Assembly (NCBI GenBank): GCA_030622125.1
Contig: JAUXGM010000136.1
Location: 1-6,083, forward strand
Reading direction: 5' to 3'
Source: a bacterium
Lineage (GTDB): Bacteria > AUK180
DNA length: 6,083 nt
Below are positions 6,074-6,083 of this stretch, piece after piece (positions within the stretch are counted from its first letter, which is position 1; every line of letters starts with the position of its first letter). The notes under the pieces were generated by a model. That model ran no database searches. It worked only from the letters and a program-made list of their open reading frames with translations, and was not told the DNA's origin. The translations under genes were made by a program, and so were the position numbers.

Positions 6074-6083
6074 AAAACTTTAT

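Overview
The window is AT-rich bacterial chromosome with compact, housekeeping-type gene content. Genes are classed by motif recognition only. The phylum cannot be fixed from this stretch. Low G+C, good Shine-Dalgarno sequences on the downstream genes, and intergenic debris of the 'CACAGATTA' and 'CATATTGAGC...GCGAAATATCC' type suggest an environmental, possibly uncultured, Gram-negative-type lineage. That is a weak inference.

Layout from left to right. Positions 1-102 (+) hold the last 33 codons of a membrane protein that looks like the C-terminus of an EamA/DMT-family transporter. It converges on a long minus-strand transcription unit that fills most of the window. In transcription order (right to left) this unit contains a textbook sigma70-type promoter (4991-5019), initiator tRNA-fMet (4904-4980), a second CAU-anticodon tRNA, probably elongator Met (4819-4893), tilS (3547-4815), ftsH (1724-3550), dapA (856-1731) and dapB (134-859). 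The four protein genes overlap by 4, 8 and 4 bases, and the tilS start codon lies 3 bases past the end of the second tRNA. Across the promoter region a class I SAM-dependent methyltransferase (5072-5896, +) is transcribed divergently. The last ~190 bases (5897-6083) contain no credible gene, only short degenerate repeats.

How the genes fit together. Two methionine-type tRNAs and the tRNA-Ile2 lysidine synthetase form a translation module at the head of the unit. FtsH (membrane quality-control protease) follows, then the two enzymes that carry aspartate semialdehyde into the diaminopimelate/lysine pathway. No other promoter or terminator was recognised between the tRNAs and dapB, so the proteins may depend on processing of a tRNA-headed transcript.

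I found no undescribed defence, mobile or metabolic system here. The most interesting points are the tRNA/tilS junction, which implies a near-leaderless tilS mRNA released by tRNA 3'-end processing; the idiosyncratic initiator tRNA; and the loss of lysine-binding residues in DapA.
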